Below, in pieces: positions 9,285-17,286 of a stretch of 64,000 nt of DNA (the first letter of the stretch is position 1; each line of letters begins with the position of its first letter). A program made the translations under genes and the position numbers. Location of the stretch: positions 992,001-1,056,000 of the forward strand of contig NZ_AP019367.1 in the NCBI RefSeq assembly GCF_003966955.1. Direction: 5' to 3'. The notes below the pieces were generated by a model, which did not search any database, was not told the origin of the DNA, and saw only the letters and a program-made list of their open reading frames with translations. This DNA is from Parolsenella catena. Its GTDB lineage: Bacteria > Actinomycetota > Coriobacteriia > Coriobacteriales > Atopobiaceae.

Positions 9285-11506
9285 TAGCGCTCACCTCCTT
9301 CCATGACCTGCGCAATCTCGGCATCGGTGAGGCCGAGCTCGGCGGCCGACAGCTGCGACTGGGCGATCTCGAGGTAGGCGGGGCAGCTGCGCAGGAGCTG
9401 CTCGTGCGTGCCCTGGCCCACCACGCGGCCCTCATCGAGCACGATGACCTGGTCCGCGTGCATGATCGTGGCGATGCGCTGGGCCACCACGACGACGGCG
9501 CTGTCCTTCTCGTGGGCCGCGAGCTGCTCACGCAGCAGCGCGTCGGTCTTGTAGTCAAGTGCGGAGAAGGAGTCGTCGAACACGATGACCTCGGGCCTCT
9601 TGGCGAGCGCACGGGCGATGGAGAGGCGCTGGCGCTGGCCGCCGGAGACGTTGGAGCCACCCTGGCTTATCTCGGAGTCCCAAGCGCCCTCGCGCTGCTC
9701 GATGAACTCGGTTGCCTGGGCGATGTCTGCGGCACGGCGCATGTCGTCGTCGCTCACGGACTCGCCGGCGAACTTGAGGTTGGACTCGACGGTGCCCGAG
9801 AACAACAAGCCCTGCTGCGGGACGTAGCCCACGCGACGACGGAGCTCGGAGAGGGGTATGTCTCGCACGTCGACGCCATCGAGCGTGACCTTGCCGCCCG
9901 TGACGTCGTACAGGCGCGGGATGAGCTGGACGAGCGTGGACTTGCCCGAGCCCGTAGAGCCGATGATGCCAAGCGTCTCGCCGGCGTGCACCGTGAAGTC
10001 GACCCCACCGATGACGTCCTCGCGGGCGTCAGGGTACTGGAAGCTCACGTTGTGGAAGGCCAGCTCGCCGCGCGGGGCGCTCGCGGCCGGCAGCTTGGGG
10101 TGCGCGGGCTCCCTGATGGAGCTCTGCGTGCTGAGGACATCCTCGACGCGCTCCGCGGCCACCTCGGCGCGCGGCAGCATGACCGAGACCATCGTGAGGA
10201 TCATGAACGCCATGACGATCTGCATGGTGTAGGAGATGAACGCCATCATGTCGCCAACCTGCATGACGCCGTCGCTGACGCCGTGGCTGCCCGCCCAGAC
10301 GATGAGGACGGTCACGCAGTTCATGACGAACATCATGAGCGGCATCATGAAGCTCATGGCGCGGTTCGTAAACAGCTGGGTGTCCATGAGGTCGCGGCTC
10401 GCGCCGTCGAAGCGCTCGAGCTCGTGGGACTGACGGCCGAAGGCGCGGATGGGCATGACGCCGTCGAGCATCTCGCGCGCCACGAGGTTCACGCGGTCGA
10501 CATACGTCTGCATCTTCTTGAACTTGGGCATGGTGAGGCCCATGAGCACGCCCACGACGGCGGAGACCGCGATGACGGCGACACCGATGGTCCACTCGAG
10601 GCCCGTGTGCGTGGCGAGCACGCGCATGATGGCGACCACGCCCATGATGGGCGCCATGAGCACCATGCGAATGAACAGCGTCGTGGCCATCTGGATCTGC
10701 TGGATGTCGTTCGTGCAGCGCGTGATGAGCGACGCCTGGCTGAACTTGCCAACCTCGGCCGGCGAGAAGTGCATGACTTGGTCGAACGTCTTGCGACGCA
10801 GGTCGCGGGCGATGGTGCAGGCGGTGTGGGAGGCCACGGCGCCCGTGAGGATCGTGGCGACGAGGCTCACGGCGCACAGGGCGAACATCTTGAGCGACAT
10901 GGAGGCGAGGTAGGAGTTCTGGACGTCGCTCAGGCTGATGCCCTGGGCCTCGTACTCCTGGCTCACGTAGTTGATGGCGCGCTGCTTCACGATCGAGCCG
11001 CCCATGGCGCCCATCTGGTCGCTCATGGCGCTTGCCGCGGAGACGAGCTGGTCTCGGGGGACCATCCCGGCGGCCACGGCCGCACGCACGGTGTCCATGT
11101 CGAGCGTGCCGGTCATGGACTCGTTGAGCGTCGAGGCGTCGACGCCCTGCTCGAGGGCGAGCGCGACGGTCTCGGGCAGGCTCATGGCATTGGCGACGGC
11201 GCCGTCATCGGCGCGCTCGTCCTCGGAGCCCTGGTAGGTGCGGACGCCATCGGCGTCCTCGGGGGCATAGGCGGCCTCGACGGTCTGCTCGTCTTCCTCG
11301 GTCATGAACATCTCGAGGTCTGCGAGCGAGGTTGCCCGAATCGTGTCGGGCACGGGAGAGGCGATGCCTCCCTGTTGGATGCCGACGTCGACGATCTCAC
11401 TCATATAGGTGGGCAGCGTGAGGTCGGCGTTGCAGCTGATTGTGATGAGCCCCACGGCGACGATGAGCGCCAGCACATGGTTCTTGAACAGCTTGATTAT
11501 CCTCAA
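9284..11506 (-). CDS. ABC exporter subunit, degenerate-site half with extracytoplasmic insertion
   Basis: A 740-residue half-transporter. After TM1 (residues 10-35) there is an acidic insertion of about 150 residues before TM2, absent in most exporters. The NBD has Walker A GSTGSGKST, signature VSGGQRQRLS and Walker B VIVFDDSFSALD. The residue after the Walker B aspartate is Asp rather than the catalytic Glu, the hallmark of the non-catalytic site in heterodimeric exporters. Its partner is the downstream gene, overlapping by one base. The start is TTG at 11506 with AGGGAAG upstream. It lies about 70 bases after the MarR gene, so one regulated operon is likely. Confidence 0.9.
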   Translation of the reverse strand: MRIIKLFKNHVLALIVAVGLITISCNADLTLPTYMSEIVDVGIQQGGIASPVPDTIRATSLADLEMFMTEEDEQTVEAAYAPEDADGVRTYQGSEDERADDGAVANAMSLPETVALALEQGVDASTLNESMTGTLDMDTVRAAVAAGMVPRDQLVSAASAMSDQMGAMGGSIVKQRAINYVSQEYEAQGISLSDVQNSYLASMSLKMFALCAVSLVATILTGAVASHTACTIARDLRRKTFDQVMHFSPAEVGKFSQASLITRCTNDIQQIQMATTLFIRMVLMAPIMGVVAIMRVLATHTGLEWTIGVAVIAVSAVVGVLMGLTMPKFKKMQTYVDRVNLVAREMLDGVMPIRAFGRQSHELERFDGASRDLMDTQLFTNRAMSFMMPLMMFVMNCVTVLIVWAGSHGVSDGVMQVGDMMAFISYTMQIVMAFMILTMVSVMLPRAEVAAERVEDVLSTQSSIREPAHPKLPAASAPRGELAFHNVSFQYPDAREDVIGGVDFTVHAGETLGIIGSTGSGKSTLVQLIPRLYDVTGGKVTLDGVDVRDIPLSELRRRVGYVPQQGLLFSGTVESNLKFAGESVSDDDMRRAADIAQATEFIEQREGAWDSEISQGGSNVSGGQRQRLSIARALAKRPEVIVFDDSFSALDYKTDALLREQLAAHEKDSAVVVVAQRIATIMHADQVIVLDEGRVVGQGTHEQLLRSCPAYLEIAQSQLSAAELGLTDAEIAQVMEGGER

Positions 11507-11578
11507 GGGCTTGCTTCCCTTCTTGGATGCTTGCGGGCGGCGCGGCCGCCCTGGTGGATACGTTCCGGTCCCGGGGCG

Positions 11579-12106
11579 CTAGCGGCCCGCGTCGCCAGCT
11601 CCGGGAGGGCAGATCTGCCTGCCCTCGCGACGGCGCGCCTCCATGACCTGCCCGATGTGGCCGAGAATGCGAATGAGGTCACGGGTGTCGCGTTCCCCGA
11701 GCTCCTCGAGAAAACCCCCGACCAGATCCAAGAGCTCGTCGAAGTGCTCGCTCGCGCGCCTGCGGCCCTCCTCGGTGACGATGACCTCGACACGGCGTCG
11801 GTCGTGCTCGGAGGGCTCGCGCCTGATGTAGCCTCGCTGCTCGAGCGCGCGGAGCGTGTTGGCGATGCGGGCGTCCGTCACGCCCGCGGCGCGTGCGATC
11901 TGGCCGGGCGACAGGGGCCCGTCGGCATCAAGCAGCACGCGCATGACCATCGGCATGCCCCTCATCCCCTGGCTGATCTCCGGGGCGGGCCTCTGCCGAC
12001 GCATGTCGACGCTCAGCTTGAGAAGCTCGCGGGCCCACAGGCGATACTCGGCCGGCACGTCGCCCTCTGGGCTGGCGACGGGGCCGCAGCCCTTCTCCTC
12101 TGCCAT
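11579..12106 (-). CDS. MarR-family transcriptional regulator
   Basis: A 175-residue winged-helix regulator. The recognition region is GPLSPGQIARAAGVTDARIANTLRALEQRGYIRREPSEHDRRRVEVIVTEEG, with the DRR wing typical of MarR proteins, followed by a C-terminal dimerisation helix. MarR proteins usually repress exporter operons and release DNA when they bind a ligand. The gene heads the operon with the two exporter subunits, and a tandem 10-bp repeat lies over its predicted promoter, so autorepression is the simplest model. RBS GAGGAG directly precedes the ATG. Confidence 0.9.
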   Translation of the reverse strand: MAEEKGCGPVASPEGDVPAEYRLWARELLKLSVDMRRQRPAPEISQGMRGMPMVMRVLLDADGPLSPGQIARAAGVTDARIANTLRALEQRGYIRREPSEHDRRRVEVIVTEEGRRRASEHFDELLDLVGGFLEELGERDTRDLIRILGHIGQVMEARRREGRQICPPGAGDAGR

Positions 12107-12130
12107 ATCTCCTCCTCTCGAAAATACCTT

Positions 12131-12153
12131 CTACCGTTAGTTTCTAGCGTTAG
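12131..12153 (-). promoter_or_regulatory. Tandem 10-bp operator-like repeat at the MarR promoter
   Basis: CTACCGTTAG (12131-12140) and CTAGCGTTAG (12144-12153) are direct repeats with one mismatch, 13 bp centre to centre. Each is itself a near palindrome. They lie just downstream of a TATAAA -10 candidate on the minus strand (about 12158-12163), where a bound repressor would block transcription. The MarR gene starts 25 bases further on. Confidence 0.55.
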
Positions 12154-12244
12154 GTTTTATATCCGATTTGCGTGGAAGGTTCACGGAGCACATCACTTTG
12201 GAGTAGACTCCACAGCACGGACACAACATCTCGGCGAAAACAGC

Positions 12245-12272
12245 TTGCAGGGCCCGAGAGCTGTGCTATTCT
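12245..12272 (+). promoter_or_regulatory. Promoter of rpmB
   Basis: TTGCAG (12245-12250) and TATTCT (12267-12272) are separated by 16 bases, and TG at 12264-12265 makes an extended -10. The rpmB start codon is 58 bases downstream of the -10. Confidence 0.65.
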
Positions 12273-12329
12273 TATCCAGCTATGCGTCGAAGGCGGCCGC
12301 AAGATGCGCCGCTCACATGGAGGTACACA

Positions 12330-12518
12330 ATGTCTAAGGTTTGCGCCATCTGCGGCAAGCACGCCGTCGCCGGTCGTTCGATCAGCCACTCGCACCGCGT
12401 CACCAACCGCAAGTTCCGTCCGAACATCCAGCACGTGACGTGCGTCGTCGACGGCCACAAGAAGAAGCTGAACGTCTGCTCCACCTGCCTGAAGTCCGGC
12501 AAGGTCGCCCGCTCCTAG
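12330..12518 (+). CDS. rpmB: 50S ribosomal protein L28
   Basis: A 62-residue L28 beginning MSKVCAICGKHAVAGRSISH, with the CxxC pair and a second cysteine pair CSTCLKSG near the end, so it is the zinc-binding form. The segment HRVTNRKFRPN is the conserved rRNA-binding part. The ATG at 12330 is preceded by GGAGG at 12319-12323; the longer open frame upstream has no ribosome binding site. It is a single-gene transcript with its own promoter and a strong terminator. Confidence 0.97.
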   Translation: MSKVCAICGKHAVAGRSISHSHRVTNRKFRPNIQHVTCVVDGHKKKLNVCSTCLKSGKVARS

Positions 12519-12550
12519 CAGCAGACCCGCTCACTCATAGAGCTAACTCA

Positions 12551-12576
12551 GAGTCGCCTTCGGGCGGCTCTTTTTT
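12551..12576 (+). terminator. Rho-independent terminator of rpmB
   Basis: GAGTCGCC (12551-12558), TTCG tetraloop, GGCGGCTC (12563-12570), then six T. A textbook intrinsic terminator. Confidence 0.95.
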
Positions 12577-12588
12577 GTAGCTTATTCA

Positions 12589-12655
12589 CGAGCGCTGCAA
12601 ATGAGTCACTTTTCGCACCTCAAAGCCTGTAAATGTGACTCGTTTGCAGCGCTCG
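12589..12655. repeat. Palindromic element, copy A
   Basis: Arms of 21 bp (12589-12609 and 12635-12655) pair with one mismatch around a 25-base centre. The outer sequence is CGAGCGCTGCAAA. Copy B at 13695-13763 is nearly identical and in the same orientation. Copy A ends five bases before the stop codon of the AbiEi-like gene and follows the rpmB terminator. No T run follows on either strand, so it is not a plain terminator. Confidence 0.9.
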
Positions 12656-12660
12656 CGTCC

Positions 12661-13617
12661 CTAGCCTTGGGGATAGACCCCGTAGACGGACAGACGAGCC
12701 TTTAACCACGCGCGATCCCTGGCCTGGGTAACCGTCACGCGCACCACTTTGTAGCCGCGGGCAGTGATCCCCGCCTCGCGCTGCCTCTCGCGCATCAGCG
12801 CATGCAGCGGGGAGCCACCGTTCATCTCGGGGTTCTCATACTTCTCGCCCCCATCGACCTCAAGGTCAACGAGGGAGCCGTCGTCCGCCTGAAGCAGGAT
12901 GTCGAGCCGGAGCGGACCTCTTGCGGCGTCGATACTCGTCACCGGCACTTGGATGTCCTTGATGAGATATCCAAGCTCGATAAGAATGCCACGGACGATG
13001 GACTCGCCGCCGCTCTCGGCACGACCGTCCATGCAGGCCACGGCCCTGCGGCCGTTCCTGATTCCGCGATATCCCCGCCTGTGGACGGCGGCATTCCTCA
13101 GGTTCCTCTCGCACGTCAGGCGAGAGGATACGGCGGAGTCGGCAACGGCAAGGGCGTCGGGAAACGGCATCATGGCGGCGCAGTCGAGCACGGTGTCCTC
13201 GGGGGTTGTCAGCCTGACGCCGCGGAACATGCGATGCGCCCTGCCACTGCGATGCCGAACCACCATGGCATTCTTCCTGCTGCCAGACGTAGCCACCACA
13301 TGAATCGTGTCGAGATACGAATAGCCGACGCTGAGTCCATACATGGCGGCTGCGGTGACATGCGAGAATACCCAGTCTTCATATTTGTCAGAAAGGGAAC
13401 GGACAATTCGCCTGGTCTTAGAAGCAGGGTCGAGGGTGTCCCAGGTTGAACTGCTTGCAAATAGGCCATTGAGGACCCTTACGAGCCGCCCTCTCTCGCA
13501 GAATCGCGCTAGGCGACGTCTATCCGCAGCATCTTTTGCCCACAGACAGCACCCGCTCGCCTCCGCAGCTTCAAGTCGAGAAGAAAGTTCGTTTTCCTGG
13601 TCTCGATAACCTGTCAT
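12661..13617 (-). CDS. AbiEi-like regulator with nuclease-like C terminus
   Basis: A 318-residue soluble protein. Residues 1-90 resemble the winged-helix opening of AbiEi-type antitoxins (LARFCERGRLVRVLNGLFA, then DWVFSHVTAAAMYGLS). The middle has the AbiEi-like TTPEDTVLDCAAMM segment. The last 110 residues resemble DUF559/Vsr-like PD-(D/E)XK folds: a Glu in GGESIVRGIL, then PLRLDILLQ and VDLEVDGGEKY. Function is inferred only: possibly a solitary member of a type IV toxin-antitoxin or defence family, since no AbiEii-like nucleotidyltransferase is adjacent. The ATG has GGGGAGGG upstream. Two near-identical palindromes bracket the gene, suggesting acquisition as a unit. Confidence 0.7.
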   Translation of the reverse strand: MTGYRDQENELSSRLEAAEASGCCLWAKDAADRRRLARFCERGRLVRVLNGLFASSSTWDTLDPASKTRRIVRSLSDKYEDWVFSHVTAAAMYGLSVGYSYLDTIHVVATSGSRKNAMVVRHRSGRAHRMFRGVRLTTPEDTVLDCAAMMPFPDALAVADSAVSSRLTCERNLRNAAVHRRGYRGIRNGRRAVACMDGRAESGGESIVRGILIELGYLIKDIQVPVTSIDAARGPLRLDILLQADDGSLVDLEVDGGEKYENPEMNGGSPLHALMRERQREAGITARGYKVVRVTVTQARDRAWLKARLSVYGVYPQG

Positions 13618-13694
13618 GGGACCCTCCCCTCACCAATTGCACCGTAGGTTACGACAGAAGAGACCAAACGGGAGCGAGATCGCGCATATACGCA

Positions 13695-13763
13695 GCGAGC
13701 GCTGCAAACGGGTCACTTTTCGCGCTTCAAGGCCCGAAAATGTGACTCGTTTGCAGCGCTCGC
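13695..13763. repeat. Palindromic element, copy B
   Basis: Arms of 22 bp (13695-13716 and 13742-13763) pair with one mismatch. The stem continues inward as TTTTCG/CGAAAA with one bulged base. It aligns with copy A over about 68 bases with few differences and the same orientation. It lies upstream of the AbiEi-like gene and downstream of thiN. Confidence 0.9.
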
Positions 13764-13802
13764 GAAATGGGAGGAACAGGTTGCCGGGACGAAGGCTAGC
13801 GG

Positions 13803-14549
13803 CTAGCGGATGAGGAAGGCGGCGACGATGCCGGCGTGGCAGGTGATGGAGGCACCGGGAGCATCGATGACGTTGGAGATGCCGCGGTCCCGAAGGGCAT
13901 CGACGCGGAAGTGGTCGAGTTCCCAGCGCATGCCCTGCTCGCTCACGACGCTCGCGTCCGCAAGTGCGACGAACGAGAAGTGACTGCCCACGCACTCGTC
14001 GCCAAACTCCCAGACCGCGACGCCATTAGGCGCGAGAATCCGGCACTCGAAGGCGTCCTCGACAAGGACGGGCGCCACGTCTGCGTTCGAGGCGAGAACG
14101 CCAAACACCGCGAGGGCATGGTCCATGCGGCCGGCGCTCGCACACGTCACCGTAACGTCGAGGGCCTCCCCCCTCTCGGCGGCGATCTGACGGGCGCACG
14201 CAAAGCCAAGGGAGAGGTCCGTGTCGTACTTGGCCGGTGGAAAGATGCGGATGCCCAGATCCCCGTGAAGGCCATGGATCTGCGGTCGCTCGCGCACGTC
14301 GTCGGCGGGGTCCACGGCAAGCGTGCCCTCGCTCACGGGCGTGCCCGCCGCATGCTCGCGGACCCACGAGAGCGTCTCGGCGCTCACGGTGTCGGCGTCG
14401 CCGCAAAAGGCATCCGGCACAACGCCGGCCACGCGACAGGCCTCGGCACCTCGGTCGATGGCAAGCACTTGGTCGGCCTCAACGGCAAGGCGAGAGACGA
14501 GCGAAGACGAGCTTGGCTCGGGAGAGCCCGCGACGAGCAGAAGCCTCAC
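13803..14549 (-). CDS. thiN: Thiamine pyrophosphokinase
   Basis: A 248-residue protein of the ThiN/TPK family, which transfers pyrophosphate from ATP to thiamine to make TPP. Diagnostic segments are AIDRGAEACRVAGVVPDAFCGDADTV, PPAKYDTDLSLGFACARQ and SAGRMDHALAVFGVL, covering the ATP and thiamine sites. The C terminus (GISNVI ... SITCHAGIVAAFLI) is the family's beta-rich substrate lid. The gene starts five bases after the stop of the HAD hydrolase gene, so the two are probably co-transcribed. I see no TPP riboswitch in front. Confidence 0.9.
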   Translation of the reverse strand: MRLLLVAGSPEPSSSSLVSRLAVEADQVLAIDRGAEACRVAGVVPDAFCGDADTVSAETLSWVREHAAGTPVSEGTLAVDPADDVRERPQIHGLHGDLGIRIFPPAKYDTDLSLGFACARQIAAERGEALDVTVTCASAGRMDHALAVFGVLASNADVAPVLVEDAFECRILAPNGVAVWEFGDECVGSHFSFVALADASVVSEQGMRWELDHFRVDALRDRGISNVIDAPGASITCHAGIVAAFLIR

Positions 14550-14554
14550 GACGC

Positions 14555-15259
14555 CTACGCCTCCTCGGGCGTGGCCTTGCGGGCCGCGTCATCGAACGTA
14601 TGAATGGCTTCGAGTGAGACGTCGTCATAGTTGTGGGTGAAGATGTCTGACCAGGAGCGGATGAAGTCCTCGTCGCGGCCATCGTGGTCGTTGTGGATGC
14701 CCACGACGTGCAGGCCCATGCGGCGGGCGGAGCGCACGGCGAACGGGGCGTCCTCGAACACCCACGTCTCGGCAAGCGAAGTGCCGAGGCGATCGAGCGC
14801 CTCGAGGTAGACGTCCGGGAAGTCCTTATCGCGGCCCTGGCGAACGTCGGCCGTGCACAGGGTGTCCGAGAAGAAGTCGAGCATGCCGTGGCAGGCAAGC
14901 GCCTTGCGCACGAACGGCGAGGGACTCGAGCTGGCCACCACCATGGGGATGCCGGCGCCGGCCAGGCTCTCGAGCATGCCGCGGGCGCCGGGCATCTCCG
15001 AGACCTTGTGCTCGTAGTCATACGTCACGATGCGCTCGACGTGGTCATAGAGCTCCTCGACGCTGCCGCCCATGCCAAGCTCGGCGTGGAGGTACGTGCA
15101 CGTGTCGGGGATGGTCATGGCCTCGACCTTGTCGATGGCCTCGCTCGTGGGCTCGAGCCCATACGAGCGGAACAGCTCGTCGAACATGTCGTACCACATG
15201 GACATGGAATCGAGCAGCGTGCCGTCACAGTCGAAGATGGCACCGGAGATCTTTGACAT
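14555..15259 (-). CDS. HAD-superfamily phosphatase (subfamily IA)
   Basis: A 234-residue haloacid-dehalogenase-type hydrolase. Motif I is FDCDGTLLDSM near residue 9, motif II lies in MVVASSSPSPFV, and motifs III/IV are around VFEDAPFAVRSARRMGL. The helical cap between motifs I and II places it with phosphoglycolate phosphatase and beta-phosphoglucomutase-like enzymes, but the substrate cannot be read from sequence. Coupling to thiN suggests a thiamine or general housecleaning role, which is only inference. The ATG at 15259 has GGGAGG upstream, so the 37-codon longer frame is rejected. Confidence 0.85.
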   Translation of the reverse strand: MSKISGAIFDCDGTLLDSMSMWYDMFDELFRSYGLEPTSEAIDKVEAMTIPDTCTYLHAELGMGGSVEELYDHVERIVTYDYEHKVSEMPGARGMLESLAGAGIPMVVASSSPSPFVRKALACHGMLDFFSDTLCTADVRQGRDKDFPDVYLEALDRLGTSLAETWVFEDAPFAVRSARRMGLHVVGIHNDHDGRDEDFIRSWSDIFTHNYDDVSLEAIHTFDDAARKATPEEA

Positions 15260-15471
15260 GGGGCCTCCCAGCCTCGCGCCACGCGCCACGCGCAGATGCG
15301 AATCGGTCGTCTTTTGCACCGTCAAGTATACGTTCTTGGTGATGACCTCGAGGCGCGGCGTCGCCGCCACATTCGCGCGCGAGATTGGGTAAAGTAACCC
15401 AGGCGGCCACGGGCCGCATTTCTATGCACACGACACGCCCGGAGGGGCTGGCACCACGGAGGTTGTTCCAC

Positions 15472-15723
15472 ATGGCACGTTATGACTATCGATGCACCGG
15501 CTGCGGCAACGTGTTCGAGGTCGAACACCCCATGTCCGAGCACCCGGCCATCACGTGCCCCGAGTGCGGAAAGCCCGCTGAGCGCGTGTTCTCCGCCTCC
15601 GGCATCTCCTTCAAGGGCTCAGGCTTCTACAACACGGACCAGCGCGGCGGCAGCTCCTCCACCGAGGGAACGAGCGGCTGCTCGGGCTGCAGCGGCCACG
15701 ACTGCGCGAGCTGCGGCCACTAG
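15472..15723 (+). CDS. FmdB-family zinc ribbon protein
   Basis: An 83-residue protein opening MARYDYRCTGCGNVFEVEHP, the FmdB-type zinc ribbon, with a second knuckle CPECGKPAERVFS. The C terminus is rich in Ser, Gly and Cys (CSGCSGHDCASCGH). The family is often annotated as a regulatory protein, but its molecular role is not established. The ATG has GGAGG ten bases upstream. It is transcribed alone between divergent and convergent neighbours and is followed by an 18-bp perfect hairpin. Confidence 0.85.
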   Translation: MARYDYRCTGCGNVFEVEHPMSEHPAITCPECGKPAERVFSASGISFKGSGFYNTDQRGGSSSTEGTSGCSGCSGHDCASCGH

Positions 15724-15748
15724 CCAACGAGCCATACGACGATGGACA

Positions 15749-15790
15749 AGGGCGGGGGCGAGACGTTCGATGACGTCTCGCCCCCGCCCT
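15749..15790. terminator. Perfect 18-bp hairpin between convergent genes
   Basis: Arms 15749-15766 and 15773-15790 are perfect reverse complements, very GC-rich, with a 6-nt loop. It lies between the converging FmdB-like gene and rsmB. There is no T run on either strand, so it is a likely bidirectional structural 3' end. Confidence 0.6.
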
Positions 15791-15801
15791 CTCATGTGGA
15801 T

Positions 15802-15834
15802 GGTGAAAGCTCGACCCCATCCCCAAGTGTCACC
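15802..15834 (+). repeat. 33-bp repeat, copy 1
   Basis: Starts GGTGA and ends TGTCACC with the CCCC-TCCCCAAG core shared by the copies at 46.7, 48.2 and 62.2 kb. A further GTGTCACC at 15838-15845 overlaps the rsmB stop codon. Confidence 0.8.
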
Positions 15835-15840
15835 AAAGTG

Positions 15841-17286
15841 TCACCGGGTGCGGACGAGGCGGGCGCAGAAGTGGCCGTCGGGACCGCCCGGCGTGGGCAC
15901 TGACCGGAACATGCCGCGCTCGTCGACCCAGGCCGAGACCCGAGAGCGTGCCTCGACCGGAAGCGCCGCGATGCCCGGGGCGTCCATGACGCTCGCGAGC
16001 TCAAAGCCACTCCCGGCATCGCTTGCGAGAAACGCGTCAACGACCTCGGCGTTCTCGCACGAGAGCACCGAGCACGTGGCATAGACGAGGCATCCACCCA
16101 CGGCCACGCGCGAGCTTGCCGCCGCAAGCAGGGAGCTCTGGAGCGAGGAGAGCGAATCGGGGGCACCCGCCAGCGAGCCCTCGTCGAGCGCCCAGGCGAT
16201 CTCCGGGTGCCGGCGCATCGTTCCCGTGCCGGAGCACGGCGCATCCACCAGCACTGACTCGAAAGAGCCCGCGAGCTCCCCGGGCAGCGCGGAGACGTCG
16301 GCAAGCCTCGTGCCATCAAACTCCACGCAGCTCACTTGGCCCGAGAGCCCGGCGCGCTTCATGCGGTCTCGCGACTGGCGCACCTTTGAGGCCACGAGCT
16401 CACAGCCCGCGACGGCTGGCTCGCACCCAAGCTCGTCCATGGCACGTGCGAGCAGCAGGGACTTGGTACCTCGGCCCTGCCCCACCTCGAGCACGCGGCC
16501 CGAGGCGGGCGCCGCGATGCGGCACACGACCTGGGCGGAGAGGTCTGCCACGGCAACGTCACATGAGCTCACCAGCCCGCTCGACGCAAGCCGAGCGCCG
16601 GAGACAAGCCGCCAGCTGCCCGGCAGCCCCGTGGGCGACGGCTCGGCATCGATGCCCTCGAGGCGCGAGAGCACCTCGGTGGCCGAGCCCGCAGCCGTGC
16701 CCCTCGCAACGTAGACGGGCGCGGGGTCAAGCGCACAGGAGCACATCGCGGCGGCACGGCACTCCCCCAGCTCGTCCAAGAGGCGTGAGGCGAGCCACCC
16801 CGGGTAGCCTGATGTCATAGAAAGCTGCGCGGACGTGATGCCCCGAACCTCTCCAGAGGCGGCAATGCGAACGGCCTCGCCAGCATCGTCCACCTCGCCG
16901 CGACAGTCCGCAATGCGCCTGAGCACGGCGTTTGCCATGCGGGCGGCACGCGGCTGCACGCTCCTCACGAGCTCCACGCCCTGGCTCACGGCCACCTGGC
17001 GAGGAGTCTCGAGGTAGAGGACCTCGAAGGCTGCGAGCCTGAGCGCGTCTCGCACGCGCGGCTGTAGGGCCGAGGCATGCGTGACGAATGAGTCAATCCT
17101 GCGGTCGAGCTCGCCTGAGGCCACGTTGACGCCAAGCACGAGCCTCGTGGCAAGCGAGCGGGCCTTGTGGCCGAGCATGTCCATCTCGCGGGCGCCGCGC
17201 ATGAGGTCGCGCGCGCGTGCGTTGCGACGGCGCTGTGCGCCCAGGATGCGCAGGGCGGTCGTGCGCGCGGGGCTGGCGACGGCCAT
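15841..17286 (-). CDS. rsmB: 16S rRNA m5C967 methyltransferase RsmB
   Basis: A 481-residue protein with an N-terminal NusB-like RNA-binding domain (residues 1-150, including VRDALRLAAFEVLYLETPRQVAVSQGVELV) and a C-terminal Rossmann methyltransferase. The SAM site is VLEVGQGRGTKSLLLA. The catalytic cysteines are in DAPCSGTGTMRRHPE and VYATCSVLSCEN. It methylates cytosine 967 of 16S rRNA from SAM. The ATG is one base after the fmt stop with GGGGGAGG upstream, so def-fmt-rsmB form a translation-linked operon. A 33-bp repeat touches its stop codon. Confidence 0.93.
   Translation of the reverse strand: MAVASPARTTALRILGAQRRRNARARDLMRGAREMDMLGHKARSLATRLVLGVNVASGELDRRIDSFVTHASALQPRVRDALRLAAFEVLYLETPRQVAVSQGVELVRSVQPRAARMANAVLRRIADCRGEVDDAGEAVRIAASGEVRGITSAQLSMTSGYPGWLASRLLDELGECRAAAMCSCALDPAPVYVARGTAAGSATEVLSRLEGIDAEPSPTGLPGSWRLVSGARLASSGLVSSCDVAVADLSAQVVCRIAAPASGRVLEVGQGRGTKSLLLARAMDELGCEPAVAGCELVASKVRQSRDRMKRAGLSGQVSCVEFDGTRLADVSALPGELAGSFESVLVDAPCSGTGTMRRHPEIAWALDEGSLAGAPDSLSSLQSSLLAAASSRVAVGGCLVYATCSVLSCENAEVVDAFLASDAGSGFELASVMDAPGIAALPVEARSRVSAWVDERGMFRSVPTPGGPDGHFCARLVRTR

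Noticed and set aside
9404-12337. A 977-codon open frame on the plus strand across the exporter operon
   Set aside because: It is the shadow of minus-strand ABC and MarR genes in GC-rich DNA; its product is a His/Asp/Arg-rich low-complexity string with no family pattern.
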